A model generated the notes under the pieces. The model did not search any database and had not been told where the DNA came from. It saw only the letters and a program-made list of their open reading frames with translations. Shown here piece after piece: positions 1 to 8,893 of a DNA stretch of 32,462 bases. Each line of letters opens with the position of its first letter. The stretch's first letter is position 1. The stretch is from an uncultured bacterium (GTDB lineage: Bacteria > Electryoneota > Electryoneia > Electryoneales > Electryoneaceae), in the NCBI GenBank assembly GCA_913009835.1, contig CAJVXH010000020.1, positions 1 to 32,462 on the forward strand, read 5' to 3'. A program made the translations under genes and the position numbers.

Positions 1-14
1 GCATGACAACACAC

Positions 15-45
15 GTCATCCTGACGTCGCAGACGGAAGGATCTC
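15..45. repeat. Dispersed intergenic repeat, copy 1 (degenerate)
   Basis: The segment begins GTCATCCTGA and ends GGAAGGATCT, with a divergent middle. The same two blocks occur in the same order at 31752-31777 near the other end of the window, in another intergenic gap. I infer a short dispersed palindromic-type repeat family. No coding function is visible. Confidence 0.5.
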
Positions 46-65
46 GGTTTTGAACTTTTGGTCAT

Positions 66-85
66 CCCAGACATAAATGTCTGGG
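66..85. terminator. Perfect inverted repeat after the ATPase gene
   Basis: CCCAGACAT and ATGTCTGGG form a perfect 9-bp stem around a 2-nt AA centre, 45 nt downstream of the stop codon of the minus-strand ATPase gene. Neither strand has a T-tract after the stem, so it is not a textbook intrinsic terminator. It may stabilise or end the transcript of the long minus-strand gene run. Confidence 0.35.
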
Positions 86-129
86 GCAAGAAGCGACCCC
101 GGCTGAGTTAACTGGATAACCGGATGCAT

Positions 130-1203
130 TCAAGTGAGAGTGTTCTGAGTTTCGGTATCAAACATGTGAACCTGTTCTGGATTGAAATTGAAAACCGCCT
201 GTTCGCCTAATGAATAGGGCACATCCGGCGCAACCTTAATGATAGCCCGTTTCTGCCCCACTCGGATATGCAGGTATGTCTCTGCCCCCAACGGTTCTGC
301 CAGTTCAACCACTCCACTAAGTTTACCGAAACCACCTTCTGCTGGTCCCCATCTAACATTTTCCGGGCGAATCCCAATCGTCAATGATTCGGAGGAAAAC
401 TCATCTTTCATCACTCCTTTGAGGCTAAATCTCAGCCCTTCACCGACGAATTCACCATTCTGCACATTCCCACCAAAGAAATTCATGGTCGGTGATCCGA
501 TAAATTCGGCTACAAAAAGGTTTACTGGCTTGTTATAGAGATCAATCGGTGCGGCTGTCTGTTGCACGAGACCGTCTTTCATAACCACGATTTTGCTACC
601 CATGGTCATCGCCTCGATCTGATCGTGGGTCACGTAAATAATCGTCGCATCCAGACGTTGATGAAGCTCCATGATCTCGGCACGCATATGATTGCGCAAC
701 TTGGCATCAAGATTTGATAATGGCTCGTCGAACAGGAATACTTTTGGCTTACGGACGATGGCGCGTCCGAGGGCGACACGTTGCCGCTGTCCACCGGACA
801 GGGCTTTCGGTTTGCGGTCGAGATAGGTCTGCAATTGCAGGATCTCGGCTGCTTCACCGACACGTGCCTCAATTTCAGATTTAGCAAATTTGCGCAGCTT
901 GAGACCGAAGGCCATGTTTTCGCGCACACTCATGTGTGGATACAGGGCATAATTCTGGAAGACCATCGCAATGTCACGATCCTTCGGGGGGACGCTGTTC
1001 ACCACCTTGCCGTCAATGGAGATGGTCCCTTTGGTGATATCTTCGAGGCCTGCAATCATTCGCAATATCGTTGACTTGCCGCACCCGGATGGACCGACCA
1101 GCACCACAAATTCGCGGTCGAGGATCTCAACGTTGACATCGTCCGCGGCGGTGATATTGCCGTCATAGACCTTGTACACGTGTTCGAGTTTTACATTAGC
1201 CAT
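130..1203 (-). CDS. Carbohydrate ABC transporter ATP-binding protein (MalK/UgpC/MsmK type)
   Basis: This 357-residue cytoplasmic ATPase should energise a binding-protein-dependent sugar importer. Visible motifs are Walker A GPSGCGKST, the signature LSGGQRQRVALGRA, Walker B VFLFDEPLSNLD and the switch histidine in VTHDQIEAM. The C-terminal third carries the OB-fold region (IGRPENV-like 'IGIRPENV') of the MalK/UgpC family, so its length and layout are normal for that family. The start MANVKLEHVYKVY is chosen because GGAG lies 5 nt before this ATG; an upstream in-frame ATG at 1224 lacks a clear ribosome site. No permease is adjacent. The matching permeases and binding protein lie 14 kb upstream on the same strand (15735-18787), so it probably serves them as the last gene of the run. 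MalK-like ATPases are often shared between importers, so exclusivity is unproven. Confidence 0.93.
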   Translation of the reverse strand: MANVKLEHVYKVYDGNITAADDVNVEILDREFVVLVGPSGCGKSTILRMIAGLEDITKGTISIDGKVVNSVPPKDRDIAMVFQNYALYPHMSVRENMAFGLKLRKFAKSEIEARVGEAAEILQLQTYLDRKPKALSGGQRQRVALGRAIVRKPKVFLFDEPLSNLDAKLRNHMRAEIMELHQRLDATIIYVTHDQIEAMTMGSKIVVMKDGLVQQTAAPIDLYNKPVNLFVAEFIGSPTMNFFGGNVQNGEFVGEGLRFSLKGVMKDEFSSESLTIGIRPENVRWGPAEGGFGKLSGVVELAEPLGAETYLHIRVGQKRAIIKVAPDVPYSLGEQAVFNFNPEQVHMFDTETQNTLT

Positions 1204-1339
1204 TGAATCTCCAACGATGCTCACACCCTGGATTCGGCGAACCCAGGTTACGGTTATCCTTCACTCCACACAACGTCAGTCCGCTGACCAGCAAATGATT
1301 TTGATCAGGAACAGTTGTCACGACCATCTGTAGCTTGTC

Positions 1340-4300
1340 TCATCGCAAGATCGTGAATCTGTGCGGATGGCTGGTACCGCCTTGCCAGTTGAGGCGGGCG
1401 AAATAGATACCAGATGCGAAATTTGTTGCATCCCAGTTGACAAGCTGTGTTTCTGAAATGGTAGGTGGAAGAACAAAGCTGTCAACATGACGTCCGAGCA
1501 GGTTTGTGATTTCCAGCCGTAGCTCAGATCTCATCAATCCTGATGGTATATCAATCCGGAAAGTAACCTTGGGATTTGCGGGATTCGGATACACGGAGTG
1601 TATTTGAGGAATCTGAGGCAGGCTTGATATATTGGCCAGGTCCTGCCTGAATTCTCCGTCACTTACTGATACGTACCCACCAGCGAAGGTGAACACTGCT
1701 CCCGCTCCATACAGCTCCTGGCCAATCTGACCGGACTGTTGGGCGCCATCTCGCAGGTCTTCGAGCGGTATGAACAGTTCGAGATCGTTGTAGCCAATCT
1801 GTGGATTGTCGTCGATCGCATCTGCTGGCAGATGGGGGGGGAGCGCATACCAGACCGGATCGTCCATCCTCTCCAGAATACGATTCAACATGATCTCAAG
1901 ATCGGGATCGATGGCGTCACCAGCAGTCTCGACCGCCTCACGCAAGTAACGATACACCTCGTGTTGTTCCTTCGCGGCGATATAATGGATGGTATGCATC
2001 GCGTTAACACCGCACATGGTTGTGTACTCACTGGCATACCCGAAATCCATTTCGTAGAGCCAGAAATGACGTAGCAGATTGCTGAGTGACAAGTTGAGCA
2101 GGTCGAGATATTCAGGTTCACCCGTGATGTCGTAGAGTTTTGCGCAGGCGGCTGCAGAAGCGGCAGTCATGTGCATCTCGTAGGTCATATTCAGACCGTT
2201 ACCACGAAGCGCCTGTATTGCAGCCTCAGCCTCATCGAAATACATCTGATCGCCACTCAATTGCCAGGCGGCCAGCATGACCCACGCATAGGCGCCCGCC
2301 ACATCAGGTTCACTTCCACTTATCGGTTCCCATGTTCCATACTGAAAGAAGACAGGAAAATCATAGTTGACATTCTGTCCGAACGCGATCACGGCGGGCA
2401 GTGAATCGAAGAACAAACCACGAGCAGTCATATTTCCAATCATTGCGAGTCGTGCGAGATCGCAGTGAAGTTGGATAGTGTACCAACTGTCGCCCGTTGA
2501 TATACCGCCATTCGGTGCGTTGTTGACAAAAGTCTGGTGCTGTTCGTTCCAGAAATAGGGCAATGTCTGGGTTAAGGTCTGAGCGAGTTGTTCACCGTCC
2601 GGATCATCATGTGATTCCAGCCAATAGCTGAGTGCCACCAGAACATCCAACTGGGCGATTGCTTCGGCTGAACCTGGACGATCCGCTCCGACATACGCAC
2701 GTAGCATTGGCTGCTGACTGACAGTAGTCCAGCAGTCGTTGGTGTTGAGGATATCGTCAATGGCTTGACCGGCAACTGTCTCCCAGTCCTGCTGTTCCAG
2801 GTCGTCCCACCATCCCTCAACCGACAGGGCGTGGCCGAGGCCGGATGTATAGCGAGTGGCAACGTCGAATTCATCTTCCGGATACCCAGGCTGTAGTTCG
2901 AGGTGTGAAAATGAGAGCACTGCATTGGCACCTGAGACGGGTCCATCCGCCAAGGGAGGACGGAAACCGAAACCGTTCTCATTGCCGCCCACTCCCTGCA
3001 CGGGCAGCTCACCGACCAAATCGAACCAGTCAGCCCAGGGCGAGAGGTATTCAAATAGCATCGCGGTACCCTGAATCGCCTCAGTATCCTCGATCAGCAC
3101 GGCGGGAGTTGCATAGGGCTGCTGCTCGCTGTGAACAGTTACCGGTGTCGAAGTTGGAACGCCGTATTCTGCGAATTGAACTGGCCAAGTTGAAGTGGTG
3201 AACTCGGCTTCGTTCAAGTTGGACGCGACACAACTCCACATCATCCATCCTGGAATTGAGGTTATGTAGATGGTCGTTGTTGTCGTTCCCCAATCATGTC
3301 CCTTGATCCATGTCAGGTTGTACATGGAGAATTCTTCGGTGACGGTGAAACTTGTGGCCCCAGTGAGCAGGTCAATGCCGAACCCGTTTAAGGGAAGCAG
3401 CAGATGGCGGGAGGCCGTTGGCAGAGAAATGTGAACTGCACCAACGGTTTCCGTTTCATCCCAATAAATCGTGTAATTGCCCGAGACCAGTTCTGCATAT
3501 GTTGAAGACCAGCCAACCAGCGTAACATCACCCTCATCGCCGGGTTCGATATTGAACAGAATGTGTTCAGCTTCACCTTCGATGCCATCGGGATCATCGA
3601 GTACGATTCGGACATCATGTGGCAAGTCGGGTAAGGTGTCTGTACTTAGACGGAACGATCCACCAAAACGGTTCATCTCTCCCTGATCGGTCCAAATCTC
3701 GGTACCTGTTGGTCTGGTGGATAGCTCGGCGCTGGAATTATCGTTATCATCGCCGGAGAATGTCATGTGAGCAGAGATCGCGTTGACAATTCCCACAGCG
3801 TTCATCTCGCCCGGAATCAACTCATCGCCTACGGGGATAGCTTCGATATCATCCACCCAAACCTGACCAGAAGCTGAAACGCGTTTTCGTAAATCCCAGT
3901 CAGCATATTGGGCATTTGCTGGGGCTTCCAACTCGACAAATACCTCATACCACCCAGCGTTGCTCACCGATTGATCCAGCCAGGTATAATGATCAGGTGC
4001 AATGATTCCACTCAGGTGGCCGTTACTTTCGCCAGTCCCGAAACGGATTACCATTGCCCATCGATAGTCATCGTTTATTGGGTTCGTGTTTAAATTTTCC
4101 TGCCAGACCCACATTGAGATTCGATAGTGAACGTCGGCTTGGACCGGAAACGCTTCAGAAACCCACCACGCTTCACCCGGCCAGCCGGATCGAGCCTTCA
4201 AGCTGCGGATACCAGTCAAGGAATGATCGGACGCCCAGGCTAGAGCATCGAAGGGACCTTCACGGTAGAAAAAATCTGGCGTTGTACCATCACCGTCTTC

Positions 4301-4393
4301 GACGGAACCATTGGGGAGAACGGACTGCGCCCATGCAGTGCAGGGAATGAGCGCAAGTTCTGTCAGTAACAAAAGGATAATCAATCGGGACAT
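1340..4393 (-). CDS. Secreted alpha/alpha-toroid glycosidase-like protein with CBM and T9SS sorting domain
   Basis: This is a protein of 1017 residues. The start at MSRLIILLLL is supported by GGGGAGGA 6 nt upstream; an in-frame ATG at 4474 would add a non-signal extension. Residues 1-22 are a Sec signal peptide ending AWA-Q. Residues about 23-190 resemble a jelly-roll carbohydrate-binding module, sharing the 'NTNP..NDD' block and general layout with the modules of the protein at 11829-14300. The central part, about 540-830, is rich in paired helices with small/aromatic repeats (AYAWVMLAAWQLSGD, HMTAASAAACAKLYDITGE), which suggests a six-hairpin alpha/alpha toroid as in several glycoside hydrolase and polysaccharide lyase families. 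The last about 85 residues (YPNPANP... to SGIYFARL) match the T9SS type A sorting style. No catalytic family can be named from sequence reading alone. The context suggests action on a glycan at the cell surface. Confidence 0.8.
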   Translation of the reverse strand: MSRLIILLLLTELALIPCTAWAQSVLPNGSVEDGDGTTPDFFYREGPFDALAWASDHSLTGIRSLKARSGWPGEAWWVSEAFPVQADVHYRISMWVWQENLNTNPINDDYRWAMVIRFGTGESNGHLSGIIAPDHYTWLDQSVSNAGWYEVFVELEAPANAQYADWDLRKRVSASGQVWVDDIEAIPVGDELIPGEMNAVGIVNAISAHMTFSGDDNDNSSAELSTRPTGTEIWTDQGEMNRFGGSFRLSTDTLPDLPHDVRIVLDDPDGIEGEAEHILFNIEPGDEGDVTLVGWSSTYAELVSGNYTIYWDETETVGAVHISLPTASRHLLLPLNGFGIDLLTGATSFTVTEEFSMYNLTWIKGHDWGTTTTTIYITSIPGWMMWSCVASNLNEAEFTTSTWPVQFAEYGVPTSTPVTVHSEQQPYATPAVLIEDTEAIQGTAMLFEYLSPWADWFDLVGELPVQGVGGNENGFGFRPPLADGPVSGANAVLSFSHLELQPGYPEDEFDVATRYTSGLGHALSVEGWWDDLEQQDWETVAGQAIDDILNTNDCWTTVSQQPMLRAYVGADRPGSAEAIAQLDVLVALSYWLESHDDPDGEQLAQTLTQTLPYFWNEQHQTFVNNAPNGGISTGDSWYTIQLHCDLARLAMIGNMTARGLFFDSLPAVIAFGQNVNYDFPVFFQYGTWEPISGSEPDVAGAYAWVMLAAWQLSGDQMYFDEAEAAIQALRGNGLNMTYEMHMTAASAAACAKLYDITGEPEYLDLLNLSLSNLLRHFWLYEMDFGYASEYTTMCGVNAMHTIHYIAAKEQHEVYRYLREAVETAGDAIDPDLEIMLNRILERMDDPVWYALPPHLPADAIDDNPQIGYNDLELFIPLEDLRDGAQQSGQIGQELYGAGAVFTFAGGYVSVSDGEFRQDLANISSLPQIPQIHSVYPNPANPKVTFRIDIPSGLMRSELRLEITNLLGRHVDSFVLPPTISETQLVNWDATNFASGIYFARLNWQGGTSHPHRFTILR

Positions 4394-4498
4394 CTTGTAT
4401 CCTCCCCGGATAAACTCTGAATTTGATATCTGAGTTTTCTGCCGCCGGACAGAAAATTTCAGATGATCGAACACAGTCTATATCAGAGTCCATCCCAC

Positions 4499-5533
4499 TC
4501 AAAACTGTACTCCCAAGCTGTAGCGGAATACGTTCTCAAGTCGTCCGAAATCAGCATAAGTGATATCGGCAATAAACGCCACATTCCCCTGCAATCTGTA
4601 TCTCAGTCCTGCTCCCAGGGTTATGCCTTGCTCACTATCAGCAAGGAACAGGGTTTTATACCCACCCCGCAGGTACACCCAGTCGCGTGCATTCAACTCC
4701 GCACCGAGGTTCACGTATTCATAGTTGTTGTTCGGATGAATGGCATCCACCGCCATGAGTAGCCTGTAGTTTGTACCGATGTCCATCGGGTATGACAGAC
4801 CAGCACGAAATGTCAACGGTAAAGACCATGAATCCGTTTTAAGATTCGCCTGAATACGTTCGTTGTTTCCCGGGTTATTTGGGTCTAGATCATAGTAGAT
4901 CCGTGTGTCACGACCCGTCATCTGCATGTCTGCCCCCCAGTTACTGATCGACATACCCAGTCTGAGTTTGTCGAACGGGGTGTCGAACAGTAAACCAACA
5001 TCGGCGGCAATAGCAGAAGCATCGCTGTTCCAGATGTACTGACGGACGTACTTGGTTGTTGCACCGATACTGAGCTTGTCAGTCAACATTGACGCAAAGC
5101 TTACACCGAATGCCATATCTCCTGCATTAAAAAACTCACCTGTTCCTTCCGGCTGATCAACAGTCCGCACACTCATTTCACCCATAGAGACCGTGGTGAC
5201 AAAAGCACCGAGTGCCATGTTGTTTCCCAACGGAACGAAACCTGAAATGTTGTCGAAGCTGATGTCTGCTAACCATTCTGCGTGAACGAAGAGCGCTTCT
5301 CCGTGTGGCAGGCGAGCTAAGCCAGCGGGATTCCAGAAAATTGAGCTGGCATCATTTGCGACAGCAACGAATGCTCCGCCCATCGCAGTTGCACGCGATC
5401 CGACTCCGATCTCCAGGAAGGATGCGGCGGTTGTGCCAACTTTGGAAACATCGCTTACGAATTGCGCTTGTGCTGCGGGAACGATCAGCAGGATCGCCAG
5501 CAGCGCGGCGAAATATGTCCTGGATAGTTTCAT
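4499..5533 (-). CDS. PorV/PorQ-family outer-membrane beta-barrel protein
   Basis: This 344-residue protein has a Sec signal peptide (MKLSRTYFAALLAILLIVPAAQAQ). It is followed by the family hallmark 'FLEIGVGSRATAMGGAFVAVANDASSIFWNPAGLA', then alternating hydrophobic strands ending in an aromatic residue (SLGVQF), typical of FadL-like barrels of the PorV/PorQ family. In Bacteroidota PorV shuttles T9SS cargo to the attachment complex; many FCB genomes carry numerous paralogues of unknown role. I place the start at MKLSRTYF, with GAGGGAG six bases upstream. An ATG at 5548 overlaps the upstream stop by 4 nt and is possible. It directly follows the large Asp-rich secreted protein and TonB receptor, so it probably works with them rather than as the general T9SS PorV. 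Confidence 0.85.
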   Translation of the reverse strand: MKLSRTYFAALLAILLIVPAAQAQFVSDVSKVGTTAASFLEIGVGSRATAMGGAFVAVANDASSIFWNPAGLARLPHGEALFVHAEWLADISFDNISGFVPLGNNMALGAFVTTVSMGEMSVRTVDQPEGTGEFFNAGDMAFGVSFASMLTDKLSIGATTKYVRQYIWNSDASAIAADVGLLFDTPFDKLRLGMSISNWGADMQMTGRDTRIYYDLDPNNPGNNERIQANLKTDSWSLPLTFRAGLSYPMDIGTNYRLLMAVDAIHPNNNYEYVNLGAELNARDWVYLRGGYKTLFLADSEQGITLGAGLRYRLQGNVAFIADITYADFGRLENVFRYSLGVQF

Positions 5534-5544
5534 GATCATCTCCC

Positions 5545-8500
5545 TCATTTGATCACCGCGAATTTGCCGATGAATTCACCAACACCAGGCGCGTCCACAT
5601 GGTACAGGTACACACCGAAGGCGATGTCCATCCCGTCTTTACTGACCAGATTCCATGACTCGGCCCCATTTTCCAGAGGTTGATCATGGTCGATTGTATC
5701 GACGAGATAGCCTGAAAGCGTGTAAATCCGGATGGTGCATGATCTTGGCAAATGGATGAAGTCGATCTTACGCGGACCTCGTCCCGAGGTGAAATTCACT
5801 CGAGGTTCCCACTCTGCGGCCGCCACATAGGGGTTAGGAACTACTGCGATCAGGTCAAGCTGCTGTTTCTCAAGATTGCGATCCAGCAGACCTTCGTTGA
5901 CAGTAAACGTGTAGCTGTCAACCGGGCTGAACGGTACAGAGGTGAAATACCCCTGCCGATCACCCCCTGCGGGTGGAAGTATTGGCATATTTCCACGCGT
6001 AATCGTCGTATCAAGACCCACAACTGTGGTATCAATCGATCCACTGTTCACGATGAACCGATGACCCATTCCGAGAATGATCTTGGTTGGTTCTTCCTCG
6101 AATGTGATCTTGGGGAGAATCCAGAAATCATGCAGGATGGTGTCTTCCTCAACAATCTGGTACTCTGGCAGGTAAACAAATTCAGCAAATTCCTCCAGAG
6201 TCTTGTTTCTCACGCGGAATGGAACAAGGATTTTCTTGAACGAACCCAACGCTATTTGACTGGAGTCTACGATTTCGTCTTCGAACTGAATCTCGAATTC
6301 GTACGGAAGCTTCATCGAAATATTCAATCCGTTCGCATCTCTGTATAAGCCAACTTTATGGTGATAATTCGTTCCACTCGCGCGATAGAAATACACGCTG
6401 TCGAGATCTGCATTTTCCAGTTCAGCGTAGTCGATGAATCTGTTGTGGGGAAGAATGCTGACACCATCAATCACTTCGGGTTCGAAGAAAGAAACGGCCT
6501 GATGCCAGAACTGTAGAGTGTCCGCATCCGGGTCCTGGGTGAAGTAACGTCCACGTCGCAACGGATCGTTCAGCCAGAAAGTAGGATCACCCTCTTCAAA
6601 CGGTCCGAAGTAGCCAAACACACCCGAAGGACTCTGATACTTGAGTGCGTTCCCACCGTCAGTGATGTCGTACACCTCAAAACCATTCACAAAATTGAGG
6701 AAACTCGCGCCAAACGCTGATGAAGGTGTAAAGACCACCTGATAGGTATGCCCATCGCGCAGTGAATCAGGGTTCAGAATCTGTACTTCGAGTTCGGCAT
6801 TCGAACCGCCAGATTCGTGGATGACGCCATTTTCGAGCTGAGGTGGTTGGTATCCAGCAGCCGGTGCGTTCGGGGTCACGGTTGCCGTATTGACATCGAG
6901 AAGTACGTTACCGCCGACTTCACCGATAATCGTGCTGGTGCATTCTGTTGGTGCAATTCCAACAATGTTGCCCGAAGGATCCAACTCGGGGATAAATCTT
7001 ACTGAGACACTATCAGATCCGTCCATTGCGACCAGGGTATCGATAAGTGTTTCACCTTCGATATATCCATAGTCGTAGGAAACGACTGCGTAATAATAAG
7101 GGACACCGTTTGTAACTGAATTGTCTATGAAACTGTGACGCAAGCCAGTATCAGCACCTAGATCAAATGTGGCCCCATACACATTGACGGGATGTGGTCC
7201 GAAGCGACCGTCATCCAGATCAAATTGAGCGAGTGGTGTCCGGAAGGTGGGATTGCCATACGCGTCTGTCACAATCTTGGAATCAATGAAGCTCGGATCG
7301 GTAGAGCGGTATATCCGGTAGCCTTCGAAGTCGTATTCCTGAAGGAAACGATCGTAAGAATCTTCAGCTCTTGAATCCCAGTAGAGTGTGACCTTATTGT
7401 CACCAGATTTTGCCGTTATGGTCGGCTTCTGAGGTGGCTGGGCGAAATTGTAGTTGGCATTGTAAATGGCTTGAACGGTTTTCTTGTTGCGGATCAGGTC
7501 TGCTTCGTTGTTGCCGAACAGAAGCGCCATACTGAATCGTTCTGTTTGTCCCACGGAGAGCGGGAACTTTCCAGAGGCGAAGAGCATTCCGAGATTGACG
7601 CCTTCAAGCTGTTCATCAGTAGGAGGTGTCAAGTCACCGAGTATTTCCCAATTCTGTTCTTCATCAATCAACTGGTAGTTGTGTATCGCAAAAATGAGAA
7701 ATGCGGTGAGACCAATCTGATCCGATTCATCTTTGTCGAGGGAGTCAAAATCTGGTTCGCCTTCGGTGGGTTCTCCGTCGCCTTCGCCTTCATCCGGCGC
7801 AACGTAGCTAGGGTCTTTGGGGCCAACTCCATCACGCCCGACATCATCGTTGAGTGGTTCCGTTTCGTTCCAGATTCCGTCACCGTTAACGTCGAAGTAG
7901 CTGTCCCAATCACCGTCGTTATCAATGCCATCGGATCGGGATTCGTCAACCAATCCGTCTTCGTCGTTGTCAATGCCATCTGTTGAATTCCCAGGCGATT
8001 CGAGGTAGGCGAAGCCTGCATAGCCGACTGGTGCCCACCCGAAATCACCTTCTCCGTCACCATCCCATGCGTAAGCGAGATCGATGTCCGTGAAGTAAGA
8101 GCCGGCATCGTCCGCGGAATTATCCGTACCGCCCAGGCCCCAGTCAATCAGGAAGCCGAAAATGACCTTTTCATAGTCATAGTCACTCATGTTTTCGATG
8201 TCATAATGCCAGAAAATGCAGTCTTCAGCGAGAACGTGATTCCACTGAAATGCACGCACACCGACATTCAAACCCAACCCACGCCTCAGGGGATCATTTG
8301 AATCGGGGTAATAGTTGTATTCGTTATCTCGGGAATCATCCATCCGGAAATAGGTTTCCAGATCAGCGTTAAACACACCGCGCCCGAAATATCCATTCCA
8401 GTATCCATCCCATGAGGATTCGCGATCCGGCCAGCTCCACGGCCAGGTATCGCCGTTGTCCGACATGGCTGGTTCATCCTGGTTCGGGTTGGCGTAACCG

Positions 8501-8883
8501 GGAAGAGGTTCCCAGCCAAGGGGTTCGCCAGTAACCGGGTCCAGATCCATATCTTCCCGATATTGTGACGAAAGCGGATGGATTACGTTTCCATTCTCAT
8601 CAATCGTCTCTGCCATCACCAGCATCGCGACACCGTCCACATAACTGTGGTTTGTGCCTCTGGGCCATACGCAACTAGGCTGGGTGGGCCAATTTGCGAT
8701 CATACCATAATTGTAGTACTGGGTGATTACCTGGTTGCCATCCATAATCCCACGTTTGCGATGTTGACGGCTGCCATATGGACCTTCCGCGACCGCTTGG
8801 CTCACAAAACAGGTCACAATTACCGCCACCAGGATTGTGGCTGGCGTAGCCCATCGAATACGACTTCGGACTTCTGCGCTCAT
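5545..8883 (-). CDS. Large secreted protein with Asp-rich repeats, FN3-like region and C-terminal sorting domain
   Basis: This is a protein of 1112 residues. A strong GGGAGGT site precedes the ATG by 4 nt. An N-terminal signal segment (about residues 14-33, ATILVAVIVTCFVSQAVAEG) is followed by a long aromatic and acidic region. Around residues 301-345 two DGIDNDxDG blocks and DVNGDG look like thrombospondin-3/EF-type calcium-binding loops. About 505-640 (VTLYWDSRAEDSYDR...YEGYRIYRS and YYYAVVSYDYG) is fibronectin type III-like. The C-terminus carries VVPNPYV (about residue 1016) and ends GVYLYHVDAPGVGEFIGKFAVIK-like, as in T9SS-type cargo of FCB phyla. It lies between the TonB receptor and the PorV/PorQ gene and overlaps the latter's possible ATG by 4 nt. 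Its function is unknown; I infer a surface-exposed partner of the receptor. Confidence 0.8.
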   Translation of the reverse strand: MSAEVRSRIRWATPATILVAVIVTCFVSQAVAEGPYGSRQHRKRGIMDGNQVITQYYNYGMIANWPTQPSCVWPRGTNHSYVDGVAMLVMAETIDENGNVIHPLSSQYREDMDLDPVTGEPLGWEPLPGYANPNQDEPAMSDNGDTWPWSWPDRESSWDGYWNGYFGRGVFNADLETYFRMDDSRDNEYNYYPDSNDPLRRGLGLNVGVRAFQWNHVLAEDCIFWHYDIENMSDYDYEKVIFGFLIDWGLGGTDNSADDAGSYFTDIDLAYAWDGDGEGDFGWAPVGYAGFAYLESPGNSTDGIDNDEDGLVDESRSDGIDNDGDWDSYFDVNGDGIWNETEPLNDDVGRDGVGPKDPSYVAPDEGEGDGEPTEGEPDFDSLDKDESDQIGLTAFLIFAIHNYQLIDEEQNWEILGDLTPPTDEQLEGVNLGMLFASGKFPLSVGQTERFSMALLFGNNEADLIRNKKTVQAIYNANYNFAQPPQKPTITAKSGDNKVTLYWDSRAEDSYDRFLQEYDFEGYRIYRSTDPSFIDSKIVTDAYGNPTFRTPLAQFDLDDGRFGPHPVNVYGATFDLGADTGLRHSFIDNSVTNGVPYYYAVVSYDYGYIEGETLIDTLVAMDGSDSVSVRFIPELDPSGNIVGIAPTECTSTIIGEVGGNVLLDVNTATVTPNAPAAGYQPPQLENGVIHESGGSNAELEVQILNPDSLRDGHTYQVVFTPSSAFGASFLNFVNGFEVYDITDGGNALKYQSPSGVFGYFGPFEEGDPTFWLNDPLRRGRYFTQDPDADTLQFWHQAVSFFEPEVIDGVSILPHNRFIDYAELENADLDSVYFYRASGTNYHHKVGLYRDANGLNISMKLPYEFEIQFEDEIVDSSQIALGSFKKILVPFRVRNKTLEEFAEFVYLPEYQIVEEDTILHDFWILPKITFEEEPTKIILGMGHRFIVNSGSIDTTVVGLDTTITRGNMPILPPAGGDRQGYFTSVPFSPVDSYTFTVNEGLLDRNLEKQQLDLIAVVPNPYVAAAEWEPRVNFTSGRGPRKIDFIHLPRSCTIRIYTLSGYLVDTIDHDQPLENGAESWNLVSKDGMDIAFGVYLYHVDAPGVGEFIGKFAVIK

Positions 8884-8893
8884 ACCACCTCCC

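Noticed and set aside
1204-1339. CCTGG...CCAGG inverted repeat between the ATPase and the T9SS cargo gene
   Set aside because: The arms are only 5 bp and no T-tract follows; too weak to call a terminator.
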